The notes under the pieces were generated by a model that had not been told where the DNA came from, did not search any database, and was given only the letters and a program-made list of their open reading frames with translations. Of a stretch of 64,000 bases of DNA, positions 27,244-37,347 are shown piece after piece. The DNA is from Dechloromonas sp. UBA6271 (GTDB lineage Bacteria; Pseudomonadota; Gammaproteobacteria; Burkholderiales; Rhodocyclaceae). How positions within the stretch are numbered: position 1 is the stretch's first letter; every line of letters begins with the position of its first letter. The translations under genes and the position numbers were made by a program. The stretch spans positions 1 to 64,000 of the forward strand of contig DJUX01000045.1 in NCBI GenBank assembly GCA_002440665.1. Direction: 5' to 3'.

Positions 27244-27363
27244 GCTAACTCACCCCCGGTTCTCGGCATGTATTCCATGGTCAAATTTTACCAGTTGGCT
27301 GGCGTCGGCATCAGGAACTATTGCACACTAGCGGCCAATTTCACCTGTGCAGAAAGGGGCGTC

Positions 27364-28065
27364 ATGACCTTCGTATTCCCGCCGCATTTCCACGCCGCGC
27401 TGCCGGTCGCCGGCAGTACGGATTTCTTTCCGGTGCGCCGCGTTTATTGCGTCGGCCGCAATTATGCCGATCATGCCCGCGAGATGGGGGCGCTTGAGCA
27501 GGCCGAGGGGCGCGAGCCGCCATTTTTCTTCATGAAGCCGGGCGATACCGTGGTGAGCGGCACGGGCGAACTCGTCGTCGCCTACCCGCCGCTGACCAGG
27601 AACCTGCACCACGAAATCGAGCTGGTCGTCGCGCTCGGCGCCGGCGGGGCGAATGTTGCGGTCGACCGGGCAAAAAGCCTCGTTTTCGGCTACGCCGTCG
27701 GCCTCGACCTGACGCGCCGCGACATTCAGGCGCAGGCCAAGGAGAAGGGCCACCCGTGGGATATGGGCAAGGGCTTCGACCAGTCGGCGGTGGCCGGCGT
27801 GATCCAGCCGGTGGCGCAGATCGGGCATCCGGCCAACGGGCGCATCTGGCTGACGGTCAATGGCAAAACCCGCCAGGACGGCGATCTGGCGGCGATGAGC
27901 TGGAAGGTGGCGGACATCATCGCCAACCTGTCGACACTGGTTCGCCTGGAAGCCGGCGACCTGATCTACACCGGCACGCCGGCCGGAGTCGGGCCGCTGC
28001 TGCCGGGCGACGTGCTGGAGGCGGGTGTCGATGGCGTCGGCACGCTGCGCGCCCGCATCGTCTGA
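27364..28065 (+). CDS. Fumarylacetoacetate hydrolase-family protein
   Basis: 233 residues, FAH C-terminal-type domain: RRVYCVGRNYADHAREMG, FFFMKPGDTVV, HHEIELVVALG with metal-binding Glu residues, and IYTGTPAGVGPL. Family members hydrolyse or decarboxylate acylpyruvates or act as oxaloacetate decarboxylase. The frame is open far upstream, but ATG 27364 matches the family start. Likely cytoplasmic. Confidence 0.88.
   Translation: MTFVFPPHFHAALPVAGSTDFFPVRRVYCVGRNYADHAREMGALEQAEGREPPFFFMKPGDTVVSGTGELVVAYPPLTRNLHHEIELVVALGAGGANVAVDRAKSLVFGYAVGLDLTRRDIQAQAKEKGHPWDMGKGFDQSAVAGVIQPVAQIGHPANGRIWLTVNGKTRQDGDLAAMSWKVADIIANLSTLVRLEAGDLIYTGTPAGVGPLLPGDVLEAGVDGVGTLRARIV
27655..27666 (-). repeat. Dispersed motif copy in the FAH-family gene
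   Basis: GTCGACCGCAAC on the minus strand preceded by CTTTTTGCCCG, like the intergenic forms. Confidence 0.55.
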
Positions 28066-28068
28066 GGC

Positions 28069-29364
28069 CTACTTCGGCCGCTTGTCGATGACGCGCTTCG
28101 CCTTGCCGATCGAGCGTTCGATGCCACCGATTTCGACGATGTCGATGCGGGCCGAAATGCCGATGTAGGACTTGATGTGGTGCTGGAGGTCGTGCGCCAC
28201 GAATTCCTTCTCCGGCGCGCTGGCGAACTGGAACTCCGGTTTCAGTTCGACATCGACCTTCAGCGAATCGAGATGGCCGTCGCGTGTCACTTCCAGCACG
28301 TAATGCGGCGACAGCTTGGGCTGGCGGAGGATCAGTTCCTCGATCTGCGACGGGAAGACATTGATGCCGCGGATGATCAGCATGTCGTCCGAGCGGCCAG
28401 TGATCTTGCCGATGCGGCGCATCGCGCGGGCGGTCGGCGGCAGCAGGCGGGTCAGATCGCGGGTGCGGTAGCGGATGACCGGCATCGCCTCCTTGGTCAG
28501 CGAGGTGAACACCAGCTCGCCCTGGCTGCCCTCGGGCAGGACCTCGCCGGTGTTCGGGTCGATGATCTCGGGGAAGAAATGGTCTTCCCAGATTACCGGT
28601 CCGTCCTTGGTCTCGGCGCATTCGTTGGCGACGCCGGGGCCGATGACTTCCGACAGTCCGTAGATGTCGATGGCGTCGATGCCGAAGGCGGCTTCGATTT
28701 CCTTGCGCATGGCGTCGGTCCACGGTTCGGCGCCGTGGATGCCGATGCGCAGGTCGGTGCTGCGCGGATCGATGCCCTGGCGGCGGAATTCGTCGGCGAT
28801 ATTGAGCATGTAGGACGGCGTGACCATGATGATGTTCGGCTTGAAATCGCAGATCAGCTGAACCTGTTTCTCGGTCTGCCCGCCGGACATCGGGATCACC
28901 GTGCAGCCGAGTTTCTCGGCGCCGTAGTGGGCGCCCAGCCCGCCGGTGAATAGCCCGTAGCCATAGGCGACATGCACGATGTCGCCTGGCCGCCCACCGG
29001 AAGCGTGGATCGAACGGGCGATCAGGTCGGCCCAGGTGTCGATGTCCTTCTGCGTGTAGCCGACGACGGTCGGCTTGCCGGTGGTGCCGCTCGATGCGTG
29101 AATGCGCACCACCTGTTCGCGCGGCACGGCGAACATGCCGTAGGGGTAGTTGTCGCGTAAATCCTGCTTGGTGGTGAAGGGGAATCTGGCGAGATCGGCC
29201 AGAGATCCGAAGTCGTCCGGATGGACGCCGGCAGCGTCGAATTTCGCCTTGTAGTGCGGCACGTTGGCGTAAATATGATGCAGCGTCCAGTGCAGGCGTT
29301 CGGTCTGCAGGGCGACGATTTCGTCGCGGCTGGCGCATTCGATGGCGTGAAGGCCCTTGTTCAT
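28069..29364 (-). CDS. paaK: Phenylacetate-CoA ligase
   Basis: 431 residues, the usual PaaK length. AMP-binding motif HASSGTTGKPTVVGYT, KPNIIMVTPSYML, IYGLSEVIGPGVA and C-terminal GRSDDMLIIRGINVFP. Activates phenylacetate, or a related aryl-acid, to its CoA thioester with ATP. Start at 29364 is set by a strong AGGAGGGAG upstream; the frame runs further but without family similarity. No other paa genes are in the window, so it may serve anaerobic aromatic metabolism encoded elsewhere. Confidence 0.93.
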   Translation of the reverse strand: MNKGLHAIECASRDEIVALQTERLHWTLHHIYANVPHYKAKFDAAGVHPDDFGSLADLARFPFTTKQDLRDNYPYGMFAVPREQVVRIHASSGTTGKPTVVGYTQKDIDTWADLIARSIHASGGRPGDIVHVAYGYGLFTGGLGAHYGAEKLGCTVIPMSGGQTEKQVQLICDFKPNIIMVTPSYMLNIADEFRRQGIDPRSTDLRIGIHGAEPWTDAMRKEIEAAFGIDAIDIYGLSEVIGPGVANECAETKDGPVIWEDHFFPEIIDPNTGEVLPEGSQGELVFTSLTKEAMPVIRYRTRDLTRLLPPTARAMRRIGKITGRSDDMLIIRGINVFPSQIEELILRQPKLSPHYVLEVTRDGHLDSLKVDVELKPEFQFASAPEKEFVAHDLQHHIKSYIGISARIDIVEIGGIERSIGKAKRVIDKRPK

Positions 29365-29429
29365 TATTGACTCCCTCCTGAACCGCAGATTTTCTGCTCG
29401 CGGCGGGCAGGGCTGCTTGAGCCAGATCA

Positions 29430-29466
29430 ATTTGCCCTGTTTTTGCCGGTCGACCGCAACAGGCAT
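29430..29466 (+). repeat. Dispersed motif copy before the MATE gene
   Basis: Intergenic extended form: GCCCTGTTTTTGCCG followed by GTCGACCGCAACAGGC. Confidence 0.7.
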
Positions 29467-29491
29467 GAGGTGCGTGCGACAATCGCGCCCC

Positions 29492-30832
29492 ATGCTGCTC
29501 ACCGCCGCCCGGGCCCTGCTGGCCCACGCACTTCCCATACTTATCGCCCAGCTTTCGTCCATCGGCATGATGGTTGTCGATACCGCCGTGCTCGGCCACG
29601 TCAGCGCCGCCGATCTGGCGGCGGTGGCGATCGGCGGCGGCATCCAGATCTCGGTCGTGTTCGCGTTGGTCGGCATCCTGCAGGCGGTGGCGCCGGTCGT
29701 CGCCCAGTTGCACGGGGCGAAGCGCGACGGCGAGGTGGCCGGTGTGCTGCAGCAGGGGTTCTGGCTGGCGCTGGCACTGGCGGTGCCGGGCGTGCTATTC
29801 CTGCGCAATCCGCAATGGCTGCTCGGCACGGTGACGATGGATTCGGAGGTGGCGAGCAAGGTGACCGCCTATCTCGGCCTGCTCGCCTGGGGGCTGCCAG
29901 CTTCGCTGTTCTACCGAACCTTCTACGCTTTCTGCAACGCGCTGGGCAAGCCGCGCGTGCTGATGGGCATCGGCCTCGGCGCCCTGGCGCTGCACGCCGT
30001 GCTGGCCTGGGGGCTGGCCCTGCAGGGCTGGGCCGGCGAGCCGCTTGGGGTGATCGGCTGCGGGCTGTCCAACATCATAATCGCCTGGCTGGCTTGTCTC
30101 GGCGGCGCCGCCTATCTCGCCTTCGGGCCGCTCGGTGCGCGCTATCGCCCGTTTGCCGACTGGGCGGCGCCGGATGCCCGCCGCTGGCGCGAACTGTTGT
30201 ACCTCGGGCTGCCGATGGGGCTGTCCAATCTGGTCGAGATCACGTCCTTCACCCTGATCAGCCTGTTCATCGCCTCGCTCGGGGCGACCGTCGTCGCCGG
30301 GCACCGCATCATCGCCAACATCTCGGCGCTGACCTACATGCTGCCGCTGTCGCTGGCCATCGCCACCATGGCCGCCGTCGGCCAGGCGGTCGGCGGCCGC
30401 GACTGGCCGCGGGCGCACGCCGCGATCAAGGCCGGACTGCTGCTGGCCGCCTTGTTGTCGACGCTGGTCGGCTTGCTGCTCTGGTTGGCTGCCGCGCCGG
30501 TGATCGCCGCCTACACTGACGATCCGGCGGTGCGCGCAGTGGCGGCGAGCCTGCTTGTCTACGTCGCGCTCTACCAGTTTTTCGATGCGCTGCAGACCGT
30601 CGCCGGCCATGCGCTGCGCGCCTATCGCGTGACTTTTGTGCCGATGCTGGTGCAGACCTTCTGCTTCTGGGGCGTCGGTCTGCTCGGCGGCAGTTGGCTC
30701 TGTTTTCGCTGGTCGCCGCCGCTCGGTGTTGCCGGCTTCTGGCTGGCCTCGGTGATCAGCCTCGTGCTGGCTGCCGCGATGCTGCTGCCGCTGCTGCGCA
30801 AAGCGATGCAGGCAACTGAATCGCCACCGTAA
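29492..30832 (+). CDS. MATE-family multidrug efflux protein
   Basis: 446 residues with twelve hydrophobic segments in two homologous halves and MATE signatures (SIGMMVVDTAVLGHVSAADL, LPMGLSNLVEI, AATMAAVGQAVGGRDW-like region). Na+ or H+ driven exporter of cationic compounds. Start at ATG 29492 avoids the dispersed repeat at 29430-29466; ATG 29465 is an alternative. Confidence 0.9.
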   Translation: MLLTAARALLAHALPILIAQLSSIGMMVVDTAVLGHVSAADLAAVAIGGGIQISVVFALVGILQAVAPVVAQLHGAKRDGEVAGVLQQGFWLALALAVPGVLFLRNPQWLLGTVTMDSEVASKVTAYLGLLAWGLPASLFYRTFYAFCNALGKPRVLMGIGLGALALHAVLAWGLALQGWAGEPLGVIGCGLSNIIIAWLACLGGAAYLAFGPLGARYRPFADWAAPDARRWRELLYLGLPMGLSNLVEITSFTLISLFIASLGATVVAGHRIIANISALTYMLPLSLAIATMAAVGQAVGGRDWPRAHAAIKAGLLLAALLSTLVGLLLWLAAAPVIAAYTDDPAVRAVAASLLVYVALYQFFDALQTVAGHALRAYRVTFVPMLVQTFCFWGVGLLGGSWLCFRWSPPLGVAGFWLASVISLVLAAAMLLPLLRKAMQATESPP

Positions 30833-30871
30833 TTATGAATTTTCGGCTGCAATAATTTGGTCGGTATGTGG

Positions 30872-30877
30872 TAATAT
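30872..30877 (+). promoter_or_regulatory. -10 element of the sucCD promoter
   Basis: TAATAT lies 92 bases before the sucC ATG in an AT-richer stretch; the -35 is weak. sucC also has a good ribosome site (AAGGAAAG). Confidence 0.3.
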
Positions 30878-30969
30878 TTTCGGTTCAAAGACGGTATTAC
30901 CGGGCGGGGTCGGGGGATCATTTGGCTGCTGCTCATTGCTCGCAACTCAACTAAACGCAAGGAAAGCGC

Positions 30970-32130
<1,161 letters not shown>

Positions 32131-32141
32131 GGAGCTATTGA

Positions 32142-33035
32142 ATGTCCATTTTCATCAATAAGAACACCCGCATCATTACCCAGGGCATTACCGGCAAGAC
32201 CGGTCAGTTCCATACGGAAAAGTGCCAGGAGTACGCCAACGGCAAGGAATGCTTCGTTGCCGGCGTGAACCCGAAGAAGGCCGGCGAGTCCATCTTCAAC
32301 ATCCCGATCTACGCTTCGGTCAAGGAAGCTGCTGCCGAAACCGGCGCCACCGTTTCCGTGATCTACGTGCCGCCCCCGGGTGCTGCTGCCGCGATCTGGG
32401 AAGCCGTTGAAGCCGATCTCGACCTGGCCATCTGCATCACCGAAGGCATTCCTGTTCGCGACATGCTGATCCTGCGCAACAAGATGAAGGAAAAGGAAGC
32501 CGCCGGCGGCAAGAAGACCCTGCTGCTCGGCCCGAACTGCCCCGGCCTGATTACCCCGGACGAAGTGAAGATCGGCATCATGCCGGGTCACATCCACCGC
32601 AAGGGTCGTATCGGCGTGGTTTCCCGCTCCGGCACCCTGACCTACGAAGCCGTTGGCCAGCTGACCGAAATCGGTCTCGGCCAGTCGTCTGCCGTCGGTA
32701 TCGGTGGTGACCCGATCAACGGTCTGAAGCACATCGACGTCATGAAGGCTTTCAATGACGATCCGGACACCGACGCCGTCATCATGATCGGTGAAATCGG
32801 TGGTCCGGACGAAGCCGAAGCCGCCGTGTGGTGCAAGGAAAACATGAAGAAGCCGATCGTCGGCTTCATCGCCGGTGTTACCGCCCCGGCCGGCAAGCGC
32901 ATGGGCCACGCCGGTGCCTTGATCTCCGGCGGTGCCGACACCGCCGATGCCAAGCTCGCCATCATGGAAGAGTGCGGCTTCAAGGTGACGCGCAACCCGT
33001 CCGAAATGGCCAAGCTGCTCAAGGCCTTGCTGTAA
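32142..33035 (+). CDS. sucD: Succinyl-CoA synthetase alpha subunit
   Basis: 297 residues: Rossmann CoA-binding domain (QGITGKTGQFHTE) and phospho-histidine loop (MGHAGALISGG). Start preceded by GGAG. Followed by a strong terminator, so sucCD form one unit. Confidence 0.98.
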   Translation: MSIFINKNTRIITQGITGKTGQFHTEKCQEYANGKECFVAGVNPKKAGESIFNIPIYASVKEAAAETGATVSVIYVPPPGAAAAIWEAVEADLDLAICITEGIPVRDMLILRNKMKEKEAAGGKKTLLLGPNCPGLITPDEVKIGIMPGHIHRKGRIGVVSRSGTLTYEAVGQLTEIGLGQSSAVGIGGDPINGLKHIDVMKAFNDDPDTDAVIMIGEIGGPDEAEAAVWCKENMKKPIVGFIAGVTAPAGKRMGHAGALISGGADTADAKLAIMEECGFKVTRNPSEMAKLLKALL

Positions 33036-33056
33036 AATTCGAGCCTTGCTCAACTG

Positions 33057-33086
33057 AAAAGGCGGGCTGCGTGCCCGCCTTTTTTT
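33057..33086 (+). terminator. Rho-independent terminator of sucCD
   Basis: Stem AAAAGGCGGGC / GCCCGCCTTTT with a 5-base loop and a 7-T run, 21 bases after the sucD stop. Confidence 0.93.
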
Positions 33087-33098
33087 CGCCTGGTATTC

Positions 33099-33800
33099 AT
33101 GGAACTCGATCTCACCTCTACCGTATTCTGGGTCGCCGTCGGCCAGATCATCCTCATCGACATCGTGCTCTCCGGTGACAACGCCGTGGTCATCGCGCTC
33201 GCCTGCCGCAACCTGACGCCCGAGCAGCGCAAGACAGGCATCTTCTGGGGCGTCGCCGGCGCCATCGGGCTGCGCGTGGCGCTCACCGTGTTTGCCGCGC
33301 TGGTCATGAACCTGCCGTGGCTCAAGCTGGTCGGTGGCCTGCTGCTGATCTGGATTGCCATCAAATTGATGCTGCCGGAAGAGGAAGAGGGGCACGACAT
33401 CCAGGCTTCGGCGCACCTGTGGGGGGCGGTCAAGACCATCATCGTCGCCGATTTCGTCATGAGTCTCGACAACGTCATTGCCGTCGCCGGTGCTGCGCAT
33501 GGCAGCCTGGCGTTGCTGCTGTTCGGGCTGGCGGTCAGCATTCCGCTCATCGTCTGGTCGAGCCAGCTGATTCTGCACTGGATGGAGCGCTGGCCGTGGA
33601 TCGTCCTGCTCGGCGCCGGCCTGCTCGGCTATGTCGCCGGCCAGATGATCTTCAGCGACCCCGGCGTCATCGGCCTGCTGCCGCCCTTGCCCGAGTGGTC
33701 GGCCAAGGCGGCGGGCGCCATCGGCGCGCTGCTGGTCGTCGTCGTCGGGCGCTGGCTGGAGCAAAGGATCCTCGCCCGGCAGGATGTCACCATCGTTTAG
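33099..33800 (+). CDS. TerC-family integral membrane protein (YjbE type)
   Basis: 233 residues with about seven hydrophobic segments. Conserved acidic motifs IDIVLSGDNAVVIALA and ADFVMSLDNVIAVAGAA are the TerC metal-binding repeats. Members are linked to Mn2+ export and tellurite resistance. It starts 12 bases after the sucCD terminator. Confidence 0.88.
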   Translation: MELDLTSTVFWVAVGQIILIDIVLSGDNAVVIALACRNLTPEQRKTGIFWGVAGAIGLRVALTVFAALVMNLPWLKLVGGLLLIWIAIKLMLPEEEEGHDIQASAHLWGAVKTIIVADFVMSLDNVIAVAGAAHGSLALLLFGLAVSIPLIVWSSQLILHWMERWPWIVLLGAGLLGYVAGQMIFSDPGVIGLLPPLPEWSAKAAGAIGALLVVVVGRWLEQRILARQDVTIV

Positions 33801-33812
33801 GGAGCAGAAGGG

Positions 33813-34769
33813 ATGGCGCTTTTTCTCACGGAAAACGACGTAAAACAGGTGTTGACCGCAACAATGGCGCTGGAGGCGGTGGAATCGGCGCATCGCGACC
33901 TGGCGCTAGGCCAGGCACAGGATACGCCGCGCGCCCGTACCCGCCTGCCGCAGACGGTGCTGCACATTCTGCAGGGTGCTCTGCCGGCGCAGGGCGTGCT
34001 CGGCTACAAGGCCTATACCAGCAATCGCAGCGGCAACCGCTTTCTGGTCCATCTGTTCGACGCGGCGACGGGCAGTTTATTGGCCGTCATCGAGGCCGAC
34101 TACATGGGCATGATCCGTACCGGTGCCGCGAGCGGCGTCGCCGCCCGCTGGCTGGCGCGGCCCAACGCGAAAGTGGCGGGTGTCTTCGGCGCCGGCTGGC
34201 AGGCTGAAGGGCATGTGCGAGCCATTTGCGCCGCCTTGCCGCTGGCTCAGGTCAAGGTTTTCAGCCGCCGGTCCGACCGGCTGGCGGCTTTCTGCCAGCG
34301 CCTGAGCGAGCAGATCGGTGTCGCCGTGGTGCCGGCGGCCAGTGCCGAGGAAACCGTGCGCGGCAGCGACCTGGTCGGTACCGTCACCACCGCCGCGCAG
34401 CCGCTGTTCGACGCCGACTGGCTGGAGCCGGGGGCGCATGTCAACGCGGCCGGCTCGAATGCGCTGATTCGTCAGGAGCTTTCGGAGGCAACTCTCCGGC
34501 GAGCCTCGTTGATTGCGGTCGATGCAGTACCGACGGCGCTGGCCGAGGCCGGCGACCTGCTGCCGCTGCTGGAGAAGGGGCGTCTGCATTCCCGCCAACT
34601 GGTTGAACTGGGTGACGTCATTGTCGGGCGCCATGCCGGGCGGACATCCACCGAACAGATTACCGTCTTCGAGTCACAAGGTATGGCCATCCAGGATCTC
34701 GCGGTCGGACTCCGGGTGCTGGCTGCCGCGCGCGAGCGCGGTCTGGGCGTTGAACTGCCACTGAAGTGA
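33813..34769 (+). CDS. Ornithine cyclodeaminase / mu-crystallin family protein
   Basis: 318 residues. Rossmann motif VFGAGWQAEGHVRAI, substrate-side MIRTGAASGVAARWLA, and VNAAGSNALIRQEL. Members are NAD(P)-dependent: ornithine cyclodeaminase, alanine dehydrogenase or ketimine reductase; substrate cannot be decided here. A dispersed-motif copy lies within codons 13-17. It sits 12 bases after the TerC-family gene. Confidence 0.85.
   Translation: MALFLTENDVKQVLTATMALEAVESAHRDLALGQAQDTPRARTRLPQTVLHILQGALPAQGVLGYKAYTSNRSGNRFLVHLFDAATGSLLAVIEADYMGMIRTGAASGVAARWLARPNAKVAGVFGAGWQAEGHVRAICAALPLAQVKVFSRRSDRLAAFCQRLSEQIGVAVVPAASAEETVRGSDLVGTVTTAAQPLFDADWLEPGAHVNAAGSNALIRQELSEATLRRASLIAVDAVPTALAEAGDLLPLLEKGRLHSRQLVELGDVIVGRHAGRTSTEQITVFESQGMAIQDLAVGLRVLAAARERGLGVELPLK
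33851..33863 (+). repeat. Dispersed motif copy in the cyclodeaminase-family gene
   Basis: GTTGACCGCAACA inside the 5' part of the coding region. Confidence 0.5.
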
Positions 34770-34775
34770 GAGATA

Positions 34776-34796
34776 CCTCACGGACTCTTCGTGAGG
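34776..34796 (+). promoter_or_regulatory. Short hairpin before the PP2C gene
   Basis: CCTCACG and CGTGAGG form a 7-base stem around GACTCTT, 7 bases after the cyclodeaminase stop. No T run follows, so it is either a weak terminator or a leader structure. Confidence 0.35.
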
Positions 34797-34843
34797 GTGC
34801 TGGCATTATGCTGGTTCACTCCCCACAAATAGGCCGAGAACCG

Positions 34844-35665
34844 ATGTCCCTGAGCGAAGCCTTGGAAATGGCGGTCCGCACCGATCCGGGAAGACTGCGT
34901 CCACATAACGAGGATGCGGTTTTCTGCGATGCGGCGCTGGGCCTTGCCATCCTGGCCGACGGAATGGGCGGCTACAACGCCGGCGAAGTGGCGAGCAGCA
35001 TGGCGACCACCCTGCTCGCCGACAGTATCGTCCGTACGCCGGACGACCGCGAGCCGCAGGAGTTCGATCCCTCGGGGCTGCGCGTTGCCCATCGCCAGTT
35101 GCGGGAACGGATCGAAGAAGCCAACGCCGAAATCTACTTTGCCGCCCAGAATCAGCCGCAGTTTGCCGGTATGGGCACCACGCTGGTCGTCGCCTGGTTC
35201 TACGACAACCGGCTGACGGTGGCGCATCTTGGCGATTCTCGTCTGTATCGGTTGCGCGCGGGGCGTCTTGAATGTCTGACGCGCGATCATTCGCTCTTAC
35301 AAGAACAGCTCGACAGTGGCATGATTAGCGCTGAGCAAGCCCGTGTTTCCCGCCGCCGCAATCTGGTGACCCGCGCGTTGGGGGTTGACCTGAGGGTCAA
35401 TCCCGAACTCCGGGATTTCGAGGTGCAGCCAGGTGACCTTTACCTGCTGTGTTCCGACGGCCTGAGCGACATGGTCGACGATGAGGAAATCGGGCAGGCG
35501 GTGCAGGCGCTCGGCTCGGATCCGGATATTTTGGCGGAGCAACTGGTGCAGATGGCAAACGATAATGGCGGACGTGATAACGTCTCGGTGATTGTGACGA
35601 GGGTGCGCGGGGGGTTTCCGGCGCACGCCGGTTGGTGGCAGAAGCTGCTTTCCCGCTTCGGCTAA
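34844..35665 (+). CDS. PP2C-type Ser/Thr protein phosphatase (PppA/Stp-like)
   Basis: 273 residues with the PP2C motifs in order: GRLRPHNEDAVF, LADGMGGYNAGEVAS, GMGTTLVVAW, VAHLGDSRLYRLR, LCSDGLSDMV and GGRDNVSVIVTR, carrying the metal-binding Asp residues. Cytoplasmic. Start at ATG 34844 gives the family-typical short N-terminus; ATG 34808 is possible. It is followed 15 bases later by an FHA gene; phosphatase-FHA pairs normally have a Ser/Thr kinase partner, which is absent here. Confidence 0.92.
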   Translation: MSLSEALEMAVRTDPGRLRPHNEDAVFCDAALGLAILADGMGGYNAGEVASSMATTLLADSIVRTPDDREPQEFDPSGLRVAHRQLRERIEEANAEIYFAAQNQPQFAGMGTTLVVAWFYDNRLTVAHLGDSRLYRLRAGRLECLTRDHSLLQEQLDSGMISAEQARVSRRRNLVTRALGVDLRVNPELRDFEVQPGDLYLLCSDGLSDMVDDEEIGQAVQALGSDPDILAEQLVQMANDNGGRDNVSVIVTRVRGGFPAHAGWWQKLLSRFG

Positions 35666-35680
35666 GACAGGAAAGGCAAG

Positions 35681-36364
35681 ATGGCAAGACTGATCCTTTC
35701 GATGGACGGGCTGGTACTCAAGGAAATTCCGCTCAACAAGGAGCGGATCACCATCGGACGCAAGCCGCATAACGATATCCAGATCGACAGTCTGGCCATC
35801 TCGGGCGACCACGCCGCAGTCGTCACCTTCCTCAACGATTCCTTTCTCGAGGACTTGAACAGCACCAACGGCACGCTGGTCAACGGGCAGCCAATCAAGA
35901 AGCATGTCCTGAAAAACAACGATGTCGTTGAACTGGGTAAATACAAACTCAAGTACATGACCGAAGCGGCCGTTGCCGGTGTCGATAACGACGCCGCATC
36001 GATTGCCGCCGGCATTCCGATTTCGCCGGAACCGGCGCGGACATTTTCCGATACGCAGATCATGATTCCGCGGCCACCGGCACCGCCCCCGGCCCTGGCG
36101 CCGGCGGTAACGATCCGCCTGCTGACCGGCCCCAACGCCGGCAAGGTGCTGGACCTGACCAAAACCCTCACCACGCTCGGCAAGCCCGGCGTGCAGGTGG
36201 CCGTCATCGCACGCCGCCCTGAAGGCGTTTTTGTCACCCATGTTGAAGGCGACAAGTTTCCCAACGTCAATGGCAAGGAACTCGACGGTGAGGCCTACAC
36301 GCTGAACAACAAGGATGTCGTCGAGATTGCCGGGATCCGGATGGAATTATCCATCCGGCCGTGA
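35681..36364 (+). CDS. FHA-domain protein
   Basis: 227 residues. N-terminal forkhead-associated domain (about 20-92) with GRKPHNDIQI, ISGDHAAV and LNSTNGTLVNG, the phospho-threonine-binding loops. A Pro-rich linker (about 120-145) leads to a second, degenerate FHA-like domain (ITIR-type strand, FPNVNGKELDG, about 147-226). Phosphopeptide adaptor, probably counteracted by the adjacent PP2C phosphatase. Confidence 0.9.
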   Translation: MARLILSMDGLVLKEIPLNKERITIGRKPHNDIQIDSLAISGDHAAVVTFLNDSFLEDLNSTNGTLVNGQPIKKHVLKNNDVVELGKYKLKYMTEAAVAGVDNDAASIAAGIPISPEPARTFSDTQIMIPRPPAPPPALAPAVTIRLLTGPNAGKVLDLTKTLTTLGKPGVQVAVIARRPEGVFVTHVEGDKFPNVNGKELDGEAYTLNNKDVVEIAGIRMELSIRP

Positions 36365-36543
36365 TTGCATGCCTGGGGGTTTTTAGCGTGCAGAATTGGG
36401 CTGGAACCAAGGTGCGGTTGTACAATCTCGACAAAATTGTTACCTGAATGCAGGTCGTATGCCGTTTGTCTGGAACGAATCCTGCGCCTGCATAACGATT
36501 TATCGCACTAAATCCGGGGCCAGGTCACTACTTTCGAGACCAA

Positions 36544-37317
36544 ATGACGATAAAACTGAGAATTCTCGGCTGTAGCGGCGGCATCGGTGGCGAGCACCTG
36601 CGTACAACCTCACTACTGGTCGACGAAGATGTACTGATCGACGCCGGCACCGGGCTAGGGGATCTGAGTATTGCCGAACTGGCGCGTATCGATCATGTTT
36701 TCCTGACTCATACCCACCTCGATCACATCGCCTGCCTGCCGCTGATGATCGACTCGGTTGCCGACCGCCGCAGCAAGCCGCTGACGGTTTACGGCACCCA
36801 GGCAGTGCTCAATATTCTCAAGGCACACGTCCTCAACTGGCTGGTCTGGCCGGATTTCGCCGAAGTTCCGTCGGCCGACAATCCGTTCATGCGCTACCAG
36901 CCGATCGAATTGCTGCAGCCCGTTACTCTTGGCAGTCGCACGTTCACTGCGTTGCCGGTCGATCACACCATACCGGCGGTTGCCTATCGCCTCGATTCCG
37001 GTGTCGGCAGCCTGGTCTTCTCCGGGGACACCGGGCCATGCGACGCTTTTTGGCAGGCGGTCAACCGGGTCGACAACCTGCGCCATGTCATCATCGAGTG
37101 CGCCTTCCCCGACCGTGAGGAACGCTTGGCCATCCTTTCCAAACACCTCTGCCCCAGCATGCTGGCCGTGGAGTTGCGCAAGCTGGAGCGGCCCTGCGAA
37201 ATACACATCACGCATCTCAAGCCTGGGCAGATGGAGCTGACCATGGCGGAAATCGAGCGCTGTCTAGGCGAATTCAAGCCACAGATGCTGCGCAACAACC
37301 AGGTGTTCGAGTTTTGA
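36544..37317 (+). CDS. Metallo-beta-lactamase-fold phosphodiesterase-like hydrolase
   Basis: 257 residues. Metal ligands in LTHTHLDHIACLPLM (HxHxDH), VFSGDTGPCDAF and HITHLKPGQ. The layout resembles class II 3',5'-cyclic-nucleotide phosphodiesterases and related MBL hydrolases. The following HD-GYP gene, 30 bases away, suggests a nucleotide-signalling pair, but the substrate is inferred. Confidence 0.82.
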   Translation: MTIKLRILGCSGGIGGEHLRTTSLLVDEDVLIDAGTGLGDLSIAELARIDHVFLTHTHLDHIACLPLMIDSVADRRSKPLTVYGTQAVLNILKAHVLNWLVWPDFAEVPSADNPFMRYQPIELLQPVTLGSRTFTALPVDHTIPAVAYRLDSGVGSLVFSGDTGPCDAFWQAVNRVDNLRHVIIECAFPDREERLAILSKHLCPSMLAVELRKLERPCEIHITHLKPGQMELTMAEIERCLGEFKPQMLRNNQVFEF

Positions 37318-37347
37318 AAGAGCGTTATGCCATGAGCGGGGAACGTC

